This document shows positions 49,263 through 62,022 of a stretch of 64,000 nt of DNA, piece after piece. Both the position numbers and the translations under genes were made by a program. Under the pieces are notes generated by a model. The model was not told the origin of the DNA and ran no database searches. It saw only the letters and a program-made list of their open reading frames with translations. Positions within the stretch are counted from its first letter, which is position 1. Each line of letters begins with the position of its first letter. Source of the stretch: Chamaea fasciata (lineage: Eukaryota; Chordata; Aves; Passeriformes; Sylviidae); the NCBI GenBank assembly GCA_029207755.1, contig JARCOQ010000001.1, forward strand, positions 94,716,640 to 94,780,639, written 5' to 3'.

Positions 49263-51254
49263 TTTCTCTTCCCTGTTCATTTCCTTCTGTCAAACATAAG
49301 GCACTTTTCTGTATTATCTTTCCTTTTATTCTGCATGAAAATAATGAAAAACATTGAAAGCAGGTGCAAATTTGTAGGTTCAGGCAAGTAGCTGAAGGAC
49401 AGAAGAGAAACACTGGCTCAAAAGATTCATGAACTCTAACATCTGACTTTTCTCAGGTGTCTTTAACTGGCTTCTGAAATTACCATAAGAATTGTTGCTC
49501 TGATACTCAATTTCTGTGGCTAGGACCATGGTTTATTCTCAGTTGTTAGCAACTGGGAAATTAAATCCTTTTAACAATATGTTTGCAAAAGAAAACTCTT
49601 TAGTTTGCATGTCATGGTTAAAAGTAAGTACATTCTGGTGCAGAAATACTTAATTTTTCCATTTAGCAGTAAAACAGAACATTTCAGTAGAATCTCAGCT
49701 GCCTTACAAATAGCACTCTAATTTTAAAGCTTCATAATGACAATAAAAGGAAGACTGCATTCTGAAGTTGAAAAGCAGTATTAATCTGAAAAGGCTCTAA
49801 TATTTTCTCAAAGTCAGCATCCACAGACAAAAATAGTGAATTTTGTGGGAAAATGCGCGGTTTCCTGGACATTTACACAGGTACCACACAGCTGAATGGT
49901 ACAGTGCCCTGCCTACTGTAGCTCTCCATGAAAACAAGCAGGATGTCTCCAAGTGATTTTTCTTAACAGAAGAAAAAGAATAATGCTTGTAAAATGGGAA
50001 GTCAAAATACTTTTCTTTTTTTCAGCAACCTGAGTGGAGCATCCCCAACTACCAGAGGATGACTCCTTGCAATTAAATACTAAAATGCCAGTGGTTGTGG
50101 GGCATGTTTTGTGTTTTCTTAAAACCTCACTTGAAATAATGTGAAATAACATCTGCTTTCTGGGTCACTGTGATGCTGCAAATGACTTGACAGTGCAAAT
50201 TTCAGCAGACTTGTTCTGGCTGATGGTCTTTGCCAGTCACGCAGCTCTGGGGCAGTGTTTAAGCTCTGAATGTAAACAGCCAGCAAGCAAAGCCGGGCTT
50301 TTCTGGGTGGTGCATCCCTGGCATCTCAGCTGCCTCATAGTGCTTGTGGGGGGATTCTCTGTGGACAAGCTCTCTGGTGAGAAAGGCTGGATCTTCCTCC
50401 CAGTGTTATTTTATGGATGATGGTTTTAACTGGTGGGAGGGGTTGGTCTGGGCAGGAGTCCTAAAAGCCGTCAGCACTCCAGTATCTCTTAACAGTCCCT
50501 GCTCTCCAGTCCTTGGAGTAGGGGGGAGCTAGCACAGGGAGGGTTGAGAGCCACCAACTCATTGCTCACTGCCAGAGCAGCCCAGAAGGCATCAAGCCTG
50601 CTTTCTGCTGAAAAGTAGGCTCCTGCTCAGTCAGGTGGCTGTGCTGAGTGCACTGGTCACCAGTCTCTGCACAGGTTGGAGAGAGAAGTGGAAACTGAAG
50701 ATTTAATAGATGGTATGTTAAATGCCCATTCTACCCTGCCAGCAAGAAGTCTCTGGATGTATGAAGTTGTCACTCACTCCCACTAGCTTACACTTTTGTG
50801 AAAGTGCAGGAGTATCCTAGGAAAAACAATAAATGTGCTTTGTGAAATGAGTTTAACTCTTCACTATGTGACCTAGATGTTTTGACTGGGTGTTTTATCC
50901 TCCCTTTCTCCCTTACTTCTATACATTAGGTAACTAACAAGGATCTGCTGCCAGTGAGGGCACTCTGACATGGAAACCAGACTCCCAGGGAGGCTGTTGA
51001 ACTCACTGGGCAGTACTGGTTTCTGAAAGGGTACCAGGTGTGGAAATGAGCACAGAAAGGGGACCTTGCTTCATCAAGCTTTCTAAGCATGTACTGTCAC
51101 TGATGGTTAGGAAAGATGGCTACTAAGGGTTCATGGTTATTTAAGAACTGGTAAGAGCCATCATTTTGATTTAAAGACCAACAGTTCTACGTTCTCCTTG
51201 ACTTGCCCTCACCAGTTCTTAAGAGAATGAGAAGACATCACAGCTCTGATGAGG
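49263..51254. other. Intergenic DNA after CTDP1, nothing recognised
   Basis: No exon or repeat family recognised. In other vertebrates KCNG2 is expected downstream of CTDP1, but none of its long exon sequence was seen. Confidence 0.5.
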
Positions 51255-51396
51255 ATCATAGAATAGTTTGGGTTGGAAGGGACTTTAAAAGGTTACGTAG
51301 TCTATCCTCCCTACAATGAGCAGGGACATCTTTAACTACAGCAGGTTGCTCAGAGCTTGGTCCTACCTGGCCTCAAATGTTTCCAGGGAGGCGGGA
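51255..51396 (-). repeat. CR1 LINE 3' fragment
   Basis: Begins ATCATAGAATAGTTTGGGTT and continues GGAAGGGACTTTAAAAGG, CAGGGACATCTTTAACTACA and CAGGTTGCTCAGAGC in antisense CR1 order. The CAGGGACATCTT(T/C)AACTA block is shared with the copy at 59183, so the two look like one subfamily. It lies downstream of CTDP1. Confidence 0.9.
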
Positions 51397-52424
51397 TATA
51401 GCGGGACCTGTGATAAAAGCAAAAAGCATCACATAGTGGCCATGCTTTTCTTCTTGTGCCTGTGCTGGGGACAGGGGAAGACGAAGGAGCTGTTGCTTAG
51501 CACTGGGATGCGAAAAGCTCCAAGCGTGCAGATACTTTCACTGTTGAGTTTTGTGCATATGTAAATTAGGCCTTGAGTTTTCTCAGTGTTAGATAGTAAC
51601 ATCATCTGTGAAGGGTGGGAAGTCTCGATTTTCCTTCTTGGCACTACTGCTTGCAGAATAGGTGACTGTCTTACAAGTGTGAAAATACACATACACAAAC
51701 CTGGATCTGTACCTAAAGATTTCTTAGCTCTGCCTAATTTTACTATAGTGCAGTAGGTGACAAATCAAAAAATAAATACATAGTGGTCTTGTTGAGGAAG
51801 TGGATCTCATGATGTAGCTGAAAATTCATGAGAAGACTCCAAATTCTCACTACCTGCAGGAAAGCTTTTTGTACATTTGTTTTTCCTATCCAATCCCACC
51901 TTCCATTATCATTTCGGAAGTTTTTGGAGCCCAGCTTCCTCTCCCTTCCCTCTCCCAGGAATGGGAAGCAGCAGTACCCAATCCCCCAAACAGCATCACC
52001 TACAGCAGGCATACATACTTGTACTGATAGGCTGCAGCTGCATATCCTGTGCTCCTTCTGCTGACTTGGCTTTGAGAGAGACACACAGAGAGAGATGACC
52101 TGTAGTAACAGCAGTAACAAATAGTACAGTTAAGTGAAAATACTGCTTTTTTGTAGGCTGCGTGTGAGTGCTTCCATGCAGAAAAAGGAATATCTTTCTT
52201 CTAGAAATTTATTCCTCAGTGTCATACAGCTCATAACCATAAATGGAAAAACCTTTGCTTCTCGTCTGGCCTCCCATGAAGATCAACTCAATCATTCCCA
52301 GCAGCTGTTAAGTCATTGTCCCAAGAACCAGGTCAGCTGCTTTCCTGGATATTCTCAGGGCCCAGGTGAATCCTGTTACCTTTCTCCTCCAAGGAAAGAG
52401 TCAATCTATTGTCATCAATATATG
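51397..52424. other. Intergenic DNA, nothing recognised
   Basis: A - strand frame of 125 codons (51743-52120) and overlapping + frames have no family signal. Confidence 0.5.
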
Positions 52425-52580
52425 CATGACAGAATGGCTGAGGTGGGCATGGACCTCTGGAGGTCATCTGGTCTAATCCCATGGACCTGTTCATGTCTAT
52501 GTCCGTGTCTGGATGTCTCCAAGGATGGAGAGTCCACAGCCTTTGCTCAGTCACCTCACAGAAAAAAGATACCTTTTTTC
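52425..52580 (-). repeat. CR1 LINE 3' fragment with internal deletion
   Basis: Contains GGACCTCTGGAGGTCATCTG, GTCTAATCCCATGG and GGATGGAGAGTCCACAGCC, then jumps to CAGTCACCTCACAGAAAAAA, so some of the usual middle is missing. The 183-codon + frame at 52134-52685 and the 127-codon - frame at 52333-52716 cross it and are artefacts. Confidence 0.75.
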
Positions 52581-52616
52581 CTTTCCTTTTTTTTTTTTCT
52601 TTTTTTTCTTTTTTTA
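52575..52616. repeat. Pyrimidine (T-rich) tract
   Basis: About 42 bp of T with a few C bases directly after the CR1 piece. On the - strand it reads as an A/G-rich purine tract and gives a false Lys-rich frame. Confidence 0.9.
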
Positions 52617-54990
52617 GGGGAAGTAGAAAGAAAAAAAGTGAGTACAAGGAGCATGATTGCTGGCTTAGACAGTGGAGGCATATAGCAGGTGTGACCCTCA
52701 AACCTGAGTTTCTCAAGGAGCTGAAACTTTAGGATGCGTGATTGTCAGAAGGTTTTCTTTCTAGTCCAGAACCAGACACTGTACTGAGAAATCCCATACC
52801 ACATGTTAATGAGAGTGTGGATTTTAGTAAATATGTGATGGGGTTTTGAGCCACTTGAGATTTTATTTGGGAACAGGGTTTGAGATGGATGTCAGGTACC
52901 TGGAACACAGGATTGCTAGAACTGTGGAGAAACAGACGTGAACTATGAACAGAAAAGAGTCAAGCTCTCTTTTGCACAGACTCTATTTCTGGAACAGCAA
53001 ATTATTCCTTTCACTCCTCTCATTCTTCGTGACTTTCTCTTTTTTCTGGAGAGTGGCAGAAATGCCCTGTGACTTGATCTCAGGGGAGGGTGGGGTTGGC
53101 AGAGACCCTTACCCCAGAGCACTCAGATCATGGGGGCTGATTTTGATTCAGATTCTGTTGTGTGCACTGAGCAGAGGGTGGGTTTGATGTGTTTGCAGTA
53201 CTTGACATTGCTGACTTGTATGGGCCCTTTTAAACCCCCTGCAGGTCTCATGCCCACAGAGCCTGTGCTGCCACCCCATGAGTCAGAGCTCACTTGGCAG
53301 AGGATGATCAATTCTCTTTTCTCTCCACTCTCCATCCTAACTCTGTTCCCTGAAAAGACAAGGAACCATATCTGGTATCTGCTATCTATATATGGCGCTT
53401 CTAAAGATCTCCATCCCAAGATGAAGCTGGAATGACTTAGTCACTGGGTGGGTTTAGAGGCACTTTAAAGGTACAGCAGATGCTAACCTGAAACAAAAGA
53501 AGTAAAAGTGCATTTTGTTGCCCTATCTGTGGGATAGACAGCTGTGTCCACAGGTTCCTTCCATGTGCTGTCCCCTTCCACTGAGCTGTCCTCCGTGAGT
53601 CATTGTGTCTCACCAGGAGCCTGGGAAGCAGAATGGAGACAGACCTTCCTCCTGAGGCACCGCTGCCATCTTCCTGAGCCAAACTCTCACCAGAGCTGGC
53701 AGACAGTAACCGTATTGCAAAGCTGTGTAGGTTTAATAGGCAATGACAAAACACCCATCCTTCTCTAAGTCTGCTCTTTAAGCAGTGCAGTTCTTCTCTG
53801 TCCCTTCTACATATGCTGGGGAAGTCTTGAAAAAGTGAATTGCAGTGACAGGTCTCTACTGACAGTAATCATGAGGGAGAAACCTTGACCAAGGACTGTC
53901 AGAAGAGCTGGGTCCTCCTTCTTTTCCCTTCTCTACAGGAGACCAACATCTTTTAACCCCCAAGACTGTTTGCCTGTCAGATTTTGGATGTTGTTGCTCC
54001 TTCACAACAATCAAACTGTTCATGCTGAAGCACAAACTACTATTGCTATTGATAATTGTAAGATGCAAAGCCTGTAGGCAACAGCCTCCTCCTCCTCCTT
54101 AGGCTGTCTTCACACCAGGTGCTGGTGCTTTTCTGGCAGGGAGCACAGCAAGAAGTCAGAAAAGCTTCTTATCTTTTCAGATATACCACTATGGATATGT
54201 ATGACCCTTTCAGGACAGAAGTATTAAATATGTCACTTAGTTCCAATACAAATGGTGCTTGGGAGATTCTCTGTTTTAATTAAGTGGATAAGTTTGGTCC
54301 TCAGAGAGCTCAACATATCCTTGGGTGAATAAATGTTTTAATAATTCAACTTTGTCTCTCATAATCTTATAGCTGCATCCCACAGAAAAGCTTTCTTTTC
54401 CTTGACATTGAATAGCAAATGAAGAACATTCCATCTGATTCCGCTGCTTTTTGCTTTGTGTCCTTGGATCCAAGCTCTCAGCCAGCCTCTCAGACCAAGG
54501 CAGGAGCCCCACCACAGGACCCATATGCACAGCAGCCCTGTGCCGAGTCTACAGGACACGGCCATCAGCTGCATCTTCCTTAGGTCTTCTCCCTCCAGGG
54601 GCTGTGGAAACCATGTCACATCTGAGCCTACCTCAGAACAGCAGCTGTGCATCTTCAGCATCCATCTACTCCACTGACTATCACCTTTCCCTTGCTGGTG
54701 GAAAAGACTTTCAGACGGCTTGCAAAGCACATCTTCCCCTGCAGCTGATTCCTCCTGTCAGCAATCCAAGACACTTTTCAGCACTTTGGGTTTGGGCACT
54801 TAAAATCTCTCTTCTGTTTTTTTTTTTTTTTAATTCCTAAGACAGCTAAGGAGGTGAAAGCACAGGTGGACTGTGGAATGGAAAAGAAAGAAACTCAAGA
54901 GTCTGAAAGCTGCATTACCAGATGAACTCATCTCTCACTACAGAGGCTATGCTTGGTGTGCATCCATCTGAGCGTACCCATCAGGCAAGG
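52617..54990. other. Intergenic DNA, nothing recognised
   Basis: Higher GC, with frames up to 129 codons on both strands at 54.36-54.84 kb that overlap each other and match nothing I know. A short CTC trinucleotide run lies at about 54087-54098. Confidence 0.5.
54817..54831. repeat. T homopolymer (15)
   Basis: A run of 15 T in the intergenic part. No reversed AATAAA lies on its right side, so it is not a clear tail of a - strand retrocopy. Confidence 0.9.
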
Positions 54991-55176
54991 AAAAAATGTG
55001 CAATAGAGAACAGCCAGGAGTGGGCAGCTTCAGCTGCCCAGCTGGAAGTGGCTGATGTCCTCCTGGCCTACCAAAGCCTTTCACTTCTCACCAGAGGGAT
55101 GTCACAAGGCAGTGGTGAGCCAGTTTTACGTGCAGATCCTGGTTGGTGGCATCCTTATACCCTTGCTCTGCCCATG
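54991..55176 (+). repeat. Unclassified repeat, left copy of an inverted pair
   Basis: Positions 55026-55176 (151 bp) match the reverse complement of 62822-62972 without gaps at 149 of 151 bases. Both differences are transitions (A/G and C/T), one being CG to TG. Further left, AAAAAATGTGCA (54991-55002) is also shared, but here 23 extra bases (55003-55025) separate it from the main block. Both copies are open in the same frame (ASAAQLEVADVLLAYQSLSL, then ending PGWWHPYTLALPM). It does not look like CR1 or the LTR found here. It may be a recent transposon fragment or part of a duplicated segment. Confidence 0.85.
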
Positions 55177-58100
55177 GCTGCATAATTGCTTCTCACTCAC
55201 TGTGAGGCTCTTTTGGGCATGAATTAGTTCCCATCCCATCAGAAGTCAGTCTTCCCCTTCCTTGATTCAAGTCTTTCCTGAACAAGAAATGTTTCTATGC
55301 CAGGAGAAAGGTGCTGCTTGTTTCACAAATCCAGCTTTGCCAAATCCAGGCTGTCCAGAAGATGCCCATGAGAGTTCTCTAGCCTGGCAAGTACAAGAGC
55401 ATTGGTGTGAAAGGATGTCAGCTGGGAGTGAGAAGCCCTAACAGGGCAGCTGCACAGCTGAAACCTATCCTTGGGAAGAAGTGCAGTTTTGTGTCATGTT
55501 CACAAAACAGAAGAGAGCAGCAGGTAATATTTGAATGGCAGATTTGGGGAGCAAGGAGTAACACTTGGCAACCTGGCAGTGCAGAAATATTCTTGTTAAA
55601 TTTCTTGGTATTAATGTCCTGCTGAGATGTTAAGTCATATGGCATCAAAAAGTGAGTTGTAGGGAGGTAGTGCCTGCTCTCTCCACCTGTCTAATACAGG
55701 GGGATATTTTCCTCTAACTCAGTTTTCTCTCCAGGTCGATGTTTCTACACCAGCCCTGTGATAAAGGAGCATTTGCTTATTAGCACAGATGTCCCTGTTT
55801 CATGTACAACATTTCCCAGCTCACAGTCCCTGTTCCCCCAGACCAACTCTTCTGTAGCTGCTGCTAAGGATATCATGTTATTCATTAAACCTTTTATTAG
55901 TGTGCTGCTGTCTAACATTTCATTGTCTAACAGCACCCACTGCGTTAATGGTCACAGGGTGTAATTTTGAATGTGCACGGTGGGAAATAATGCACATAAC
56001 ACAGGCAGGAGGGCAATCGATTGGACAGCTTAATGTCATGGTTTATTCCCCTGCTGCCACTGGGAAGTCAGTATCATTGAGTGAATGTGCCAAGGCATCG
56101 TCTTGTGAGAAAACCTGTCTTTGGTGGGATTTAGAGAAGTGATGAGAAGTACATAGAACATTATAAGTAAAACAATACTTACATAAAACTCTGTCAGACC
56201 TGAATTAGTCCCACCAGTTTTGCAAGTAGATACTGGTTTCAGGCAGCACATTCCTACAGTAGCACCATTTGCTGGATGAATTAAAACACAGTGACCTTTC
56301 AATGTTCTCTCTATATAAGCCTGAATCAGAATCCCAAACCCACATACCCCCAAACGTTGGGGACATTTGGATCTTACAGACAGATTAGCTAGGTAGTTGG
56401 GGATAAGTTTAGATGTTTGTGGAAGACGGAAATGAAATCTTCCAGTGTGTTATAGCTTGCACAATTGTAACATTTGCATGAAAGAAGTGTGCCTGGAAGG
56501 AGGGGAGCATGAGTAACCAAGACAGAAGAGGAGGAATAGGTGAATATGGGCAAGGGACAAAGTTTCCCAGGCACTGGAGACAGGAGTTTTTGTGGGGCAC
56601 TGCGTGTGTCCAACAGCATTCTGCAGTCCCATTTTCTCTTCCTGGCTTTGTGCTACGAAGGAGAATCTGGGAAGCTGGAAGCAAAACCCAAAAGGCAAAT
56701 GATCAAATGTGTGTCTCCTACAAAAGCCTGAAAGCTAAGAGCACAAAAAACTGAAGTGTTTGTGACAATCTTGGCATCTGAGGAGTACAAGCAGCAAGGT
56801 TAGAGAAAAACTGGCAAAGCCGGCAAAGCTGACCCCTAAGAACTATTGTTCAGATATTGGAAGGAAAAGCTTCCTGGGCATCAGTTTGCTGGATGTTATT
56901 CCAGCAAAACATTACTCTAAGGAAAAGGCTAATGCTGTTGGTGTGGATATATTCCTCTAACTCAACTAAACCATCCAGAACTTTATTACAAGACAATACC
57001 AAACAGGAGAAGTGGGAAAATACATTGTGTGCCGTATAGCAACTATGTTTTCATGAGCAGTCCTACAATCATGGCCTTTATGTACTAAAGAACATGAATT
57101 CCACCTGCAAGTGCACATATGCAGTTTTGTATGGAAAAGCAGCAGGACAGGTATTTTTGTCTTGTGGCACTTGCAGGCAGCAGTGCAGGCAGGGGGCGTG
57201 CACCCCAAGGCTGATGGGCGCAGCAGATGCTGGCAGCTGGGGAGCAGCTGATTTTCCAAGGGAGAAATCACTGCATCACTGGGCAGTGGGATTTGTCTCC
57301 ATTCATTCTATCTCTGATTTATTTGGAAATAGGATACCAAGTTGCTGCAGGCCCAAAATCTGGTGGCTTTCAGAGGACTGAATTGTATGTTGGGCAGCAC
57401 CACTCCCTTTCACCAAAACAATAGGAAGGTCCAACACTGCTTTTAGTTCTGTTGTCTCTTGGCACTGGGATGGGAAAGAGCAACACAGTCGTATCCCTTT
57501 TCCTTTCCTACTTTGAGAGGTCATGATGGGATGTGGTCACAGCAGTGTGCTGCTACACATGAATATGAGAGCCAGGTGCTCTCCAAAGTTGGGGCAAGGA
57601 CATCCTGGTTCTGCTGAAATTAGAGGGATGGCAACCCTGGGCTTGTTGGGAATGCAAAAGTCCCATGAGCTGTGTGTAAGTTGTGACAGGTACTACAAGC
57701 CTGAGTGACTCACACTAGGATCCTATCCCTGTCCTGGGCAGCTCCATCTTTGAGGTAACTACTGCCCAAATATCCCAGAGAAACCCCTTCCCATAGCAGA
57801 AAGGGCACACACTGAGCACCTCTGCAGCCAGCTGAGAGGAGCTGAAATGGCACAGGGAACTCAAAGCTACTCAGGAGGATGGTCTGCAGCCATGCTACTC
57901 AGCCAGGATTTTCATAATTATTCTAATTTATAATTAAAAACCTTTTCATTCTCTAACAATCAGTGAAGAAGTGTGGTGGAAGCCAAGAGAAGATGTTTTG
58001 CAAAGAAAAAGAAAGCTTTACAGTGAACCATGAAGCATGTTTTGGGGATCCCTGATGAGTGCATGCTTCTTCAGGGCCCTGACCAGGCACCCACAGGCCC

Positions 58101-59182
58101 TGCTGCAGCATCCACGGGGCACGCCCCACTCCACACTCACATCTGTGAGACATAGAATCAAAACCCAGTCAGAAACCATGGCAGGACACAAAGTTTGCTG
58201 TGCTGGGTACGGCAGCAAGGCAGTTAAATGCCAGGAAAGGCCCCTGTGATGTTAGACAAGTGCTGCAGAGCATCCCTGAAGCAGGGTCCATATGGGGACA
58301 GCTGGGCAGGCCAGTCCCCAGGTGTCACAGCAGTGACAGACCCTGTGCCAGAGAACAAAACCCTTCCTGCATCACGAAGCAAGCCCTGCAGTGATGGTGG
58401 AGAAGTGAGTCGGTTCATGGCTCCTCTGGCAGCCGAAGCCCTTGCAAAGGGTGGCAGAAGGAAGGGGCATGAAGCCCAGCAGGAGCCCCTCCCCAGTGGA
58501 GGGATGCGTGGAGCACTGATGAAGGTATCTACTTAGCAAGGAGGGGCTCCCACTCATGAAAGCTTTTCCTGTAGAAGACTTGAGTCCATGCCCAGGCTCA
58601 TAGGCTCACACGATTCTTAGTGAAAAAAAGTGGCTAGAGAAAACAGAATAAAATTCAAATCAATTATGCTGTTCAAAGTCAGTCTCTAAATTAATCCAAT
58701 TATGCTGCAGCAATCTTTGCTTAATGCCCAGAAGCTAGAAATGATGGTTAAAGCAGTCGTTGGGGAAATCACTTGATAATGACAATAACCAACAATGGAA
58801 GATGCTATTCTGAAAGTAAAGTGGTGTGGGGGGTGGGAGGAGGGGAGAGAAAACTCTATTATTCAACCTTCACTCAAAGTATATTGCTTAGCTATTACAG
58901 GCTAATGCACCAGAGCTAACCAAGCACAGTGCTGCCTCCAGGTCTCAGCAAGGAAGAAGCTGAAACTTGCTTATCGTTCTTTACTAAGGAAAGCTCCCAG
59001 CACTGTTATTATGGAAGTACAGCTCTTAATAACCATTACACAGCCATGTTCTGGAACAGTTTGCCCACACAGTATCTCTGCCTCTGTCAGGCAGGCTGCT
59101 AGAAACCTATTTTTATATTTTCAAAATTTATTCCTCAAATCAACTTGGTGCAGAAGCTCAGCTTCAGGGCCTTGATGTTTTT
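55177..59182. other. Intergenic DNA between the inverted repeat copies
   Basis: No gene recognised. A purine-rich, G-rich stretch lies at about 58826-58851. TGTCATGGTTTAT at about 56035 resembles the start of the LTR seen at 38701, but the sequence after it does not align. Confidence 0.5.
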
Positions 59183-59910
59183 CATAGAAGGATAGAATAG
59201 TCTGAGTTGGAAGGGACCTTGAAAGCCCACCTAGTTCAATACTCTCCCTGCATTATGCAGGGCATCTTCAACTACACCAGGTTGCTCAGAGCCCTGCTCA
59301 GCCTGGCCTTGAATGTCCTCCAGGATGAGGCATCCACAGCTTCTCAGGGCAACCTGTTCCAGTATGTCACCTCTCTCTCCATAATAAATTTCTTCCTTAT
59401 ATCTAGTTTGAATTTACCCTCTTTTAGTTTACAACCACTACCCTTTGTCCTATCCCACCAGGCCCTCCTAAAAAGTCTGTTCTCACCTTTTTAATAAACC
59501 CCCTTTAAGGTTGCAATGAGATCTTCCTGAGGCCTTTCCTTCTTCAGACTGAACAATCCCAGCTCTCTCAGTCTCCACAGGACAGATGGTCTATATTTGT
59601 GGCCCTCCTCTGGACTTGCTCCAACAGGTGCTGGGGACCGCAGAGCTGGATGCATCGCTGCAGGTGGGCTCTCACCAGAGCAGAGCAGAGGGACAGAATC
59701 CCCTTCCTTGCCCTGCTGCCCGTACCACTTTTGCTAGAGCCCAGGACAGGATTTGTTTTCTAGACTGCAAGTGCACATTGCTGGGTCATGTGCAGCCTCT
59801 CCTCCACTAGCACCCCCAAGTCCTTCTCTGCAGGGCTGCTCTCCATCTCTTCATCCCCCAGCCTGTGTTAGTACTGGGGTTTGCCCTCATGCAGGTGCAG
59901 CACCTCACAA
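59183..59910 (-). repeat. CR1 LINE, 3' part about 730 bp
   Basis: The longest continuous CR1 piece here. It starts CATAGAAGGATAGAATAGTC and runs through GCCTGGCCTTGAATGTCC, TTTGTCCTATCCCACCAG, GCCCTCCTCTGGACTTGCTC and TTTGCCCTCATGCAGGTGCA, that is, the CR1 3' end into the end of ORF2. Open frames of 65-95 codons across it are not host genes. Confidence 0.92.
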
Positions 59911-61582
59911 AAATTTTAACATGGGTGGCCACATTATGCTTCTAGCTTAAAGCATGAAAAGACAGAGGAGGAGCAGATGCAGACAAGAATATACTCTGGT
60001 TCTAATCAGTCCATCTCTGCACACACAGGCAGCCAGCTGAACTTGGGCTTCTTGAAAGCACTGATGAAGAACTGCATGTTGATAGTTTCAAGATGGGACA
60101 TTAGAAATATTTTAAAACATTTGGCATAAAATACCAAGATAATGGGAAGGGACTAGCAAGTGGAAATTCTACTGATTGCCCTAGATGATTTTCACTCAGA
60201 GTCTGCATCTCAGGTAGTCTTCATGGGCACAAAAACTGTCTGAAACAAAGAATACTCATGAGTTTTGTGAGGGACTCGTATTCACATCACTGCATTGAAG
60301 TCACTGCTGTGTGGCATGATTGGCAGCCCTCTCACCCCAAATATTCTGAATCTTGGTCTAGCTTTCTTTTTTTGTGGGATACTTCATAGCAAGATTTCAT
60401 CTTTGAGCTGTAGCTCCTCTCTTCAAACTGCATCATTCAGATCCTCCCTGCTGGAAAACAGATGCACCCTCCCGTGCCCAGTCTCACACATCAGAACATA
60501 AAGAATATATTTATAAGATATTCAACTCTGAAAATGCTTGGATGTAATTTCTGAGACTGTATCCTTGTTACCGGTGGAAGAACCTGTTCCCAATATTGCA
60601 GCCCACATGCTCCTCAGAAAACGTTTCTTTGAGCTATGTCAAAATTTCACAAAAGATTTGAAGGAGTCTTATTTCAGCTCAGTGGGAAAATCTCATATTG
60701 TTTACCACATTACACCTCGTTGCCTCAAGACTACTATTATTATTCATAGCCCTCATACTGAAAATTGCATGTAAACCCCCACGAAACTGTGAGCTTAGCT
60801 TAAAATTCACCAGGTTTTCTCGTGGTTGAGCTGCTGAGCTTTTTCACAGTGCAGCCAGGACATGACTTCAAAGTTTGCTTCACAACCTGAAGGAGTAGAG
60901 AAGAAAATTCACATTTTCTTAAAGTGCAAATTGAAATTTCTGTAGTTCACAGACTGCACTGTTTTAAAGGGAAAGAGAGTTGGTAACAGCCAGTAGCGGA
61001 AGTGTGTTACAAGAGTGCTGCAGCAATATCTACAGATACAAAGGTATTAAATGATAATGATTAGCTAAATATCTCCCAAGAAAGCCAAGTGAATATCATA
61101 GCATGAGAGCTACAAGCAGTGAGCCTCCAGTGTCACAATGAAAACCTGCACAATGAAAGCAGCTTTTCCTTTGTGCTCTCTGGGTTTCCAAATACTTCCA
61201 CAATGACCCAGAAGAGGATCCTGAATTAGTGTTAAATTCTTACTTCTGATCTGAAAAGTGGTCCATAATAGCTTCCAGAGATGCCAGAGAGCACCTCCTC
61301 AGCCCTCGTGAGCTCCTTGGAGGGCTCCAGGGTTTCCACCAAGGGAGACACAGCAGTTTCCACCAGGCAGGAGCAGCCTCTCTGGGAGCTCCGTGGCGTT
61401 CCACAGCTCTTTGCAGCACAAGGACAAACAGGCAATAGGGGGATCTAAGAAAAACAACACATTTTGTGCCCCTAACACCAAGACCTGGATTCCAGATGAG
61501 GCTGCTGGGGGATGGAGCTCATGCTGACTGTGAGGACTTGCTTCACCAAAACCAAGGCAGAGACCTGCACACATGGGCTGTC
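59911..61582. other. Intergenic DNA, nothing recognised
   Basis: Two CR1 copies border it. Small frames only; no domain recognised. Confidence 0.5.
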
Positions 61583-62022
61583 TCATAGAATTATAGAATA
61601 GTTTAGGTTGGAAAATACATCTTAGCTCATTGAACCTGTTAACCCAGCACTGCCAAGTCCACCACTGAACCATGTTTCCTGGTGCCACATCCACGTGCCT
61701 TTTGAACACTTCTCCCTGGACAACCTGCTCCAATGCCTGCCCATCCTTTCAGTAAAGAATTTTTTCCTAAGATCCAAGTAAACCTCCTCGGCACAACTTG
61801 AAGTATATTCCTCTTGACCCATCACTTGCTACTTGGGAAAAGAAATCACCTGGCTACACCCTCCTTTCAGGGAGTTGTAGAGAGTGGTAAGGTCTCCTCT
61901 GAGCTTCCTTTTCTCCAGACTGAACACCCCCAGATCCCTCAGCCATTCCTCATTGGACTTGTGCTCCAGACCCTTCCCCAGCTCCACTGCCCTTCTCTGG
62001 ACATGCTCCAGCATCTAAATGA
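61583..62022 (-). repeat. CR1 LINE, 3' part about 440 bp
   Basis: Starts CATAGAATTATAGAATAGTT and continues GAACACTTCTCCCTGGACAA, TTCTCCAGACTGAACACCCC, CCTCAGCCATTCCTCA and CTTCTCTGGACATGCTCCAG, in antisense CR1 order. It breaks off at about 62022. The 144-codon - frame at 61299-61733 overlaps it and is not a host gene. Confidence 0.92.

Noticed and set aside
52134..52716. A 183-codon + frame and a 127-codon - frame
   Set aside because: Both run through a CR1 fragment and a T-rich tract and have no host-protein features.
54359..54840. Overlapping 123- and 129-codon frames on opposite strands
   Set aside because: Mutual overlap, a poly-T end giving a Phe run, and no family signal point to chance frames in GC-richer DNA.
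56035..56120. Possible second LTR starting TGTCATGGTTTAT
   Set aside because: Only the first dozen bases resemble the LTR at 38701; the following sequence does not align and no other end was found.
58826..58851. Possible G-quadruplex in a G-rich stretch
   Set aside because: Only three G-runs of three or more can be formed with loops, so it does not meet the usual four-run pattern.
61299..61733. A 144-codon - frame
   Set aside because: Its first part is CR1 3' sequence and the rest has no recognisable domain or splice context.
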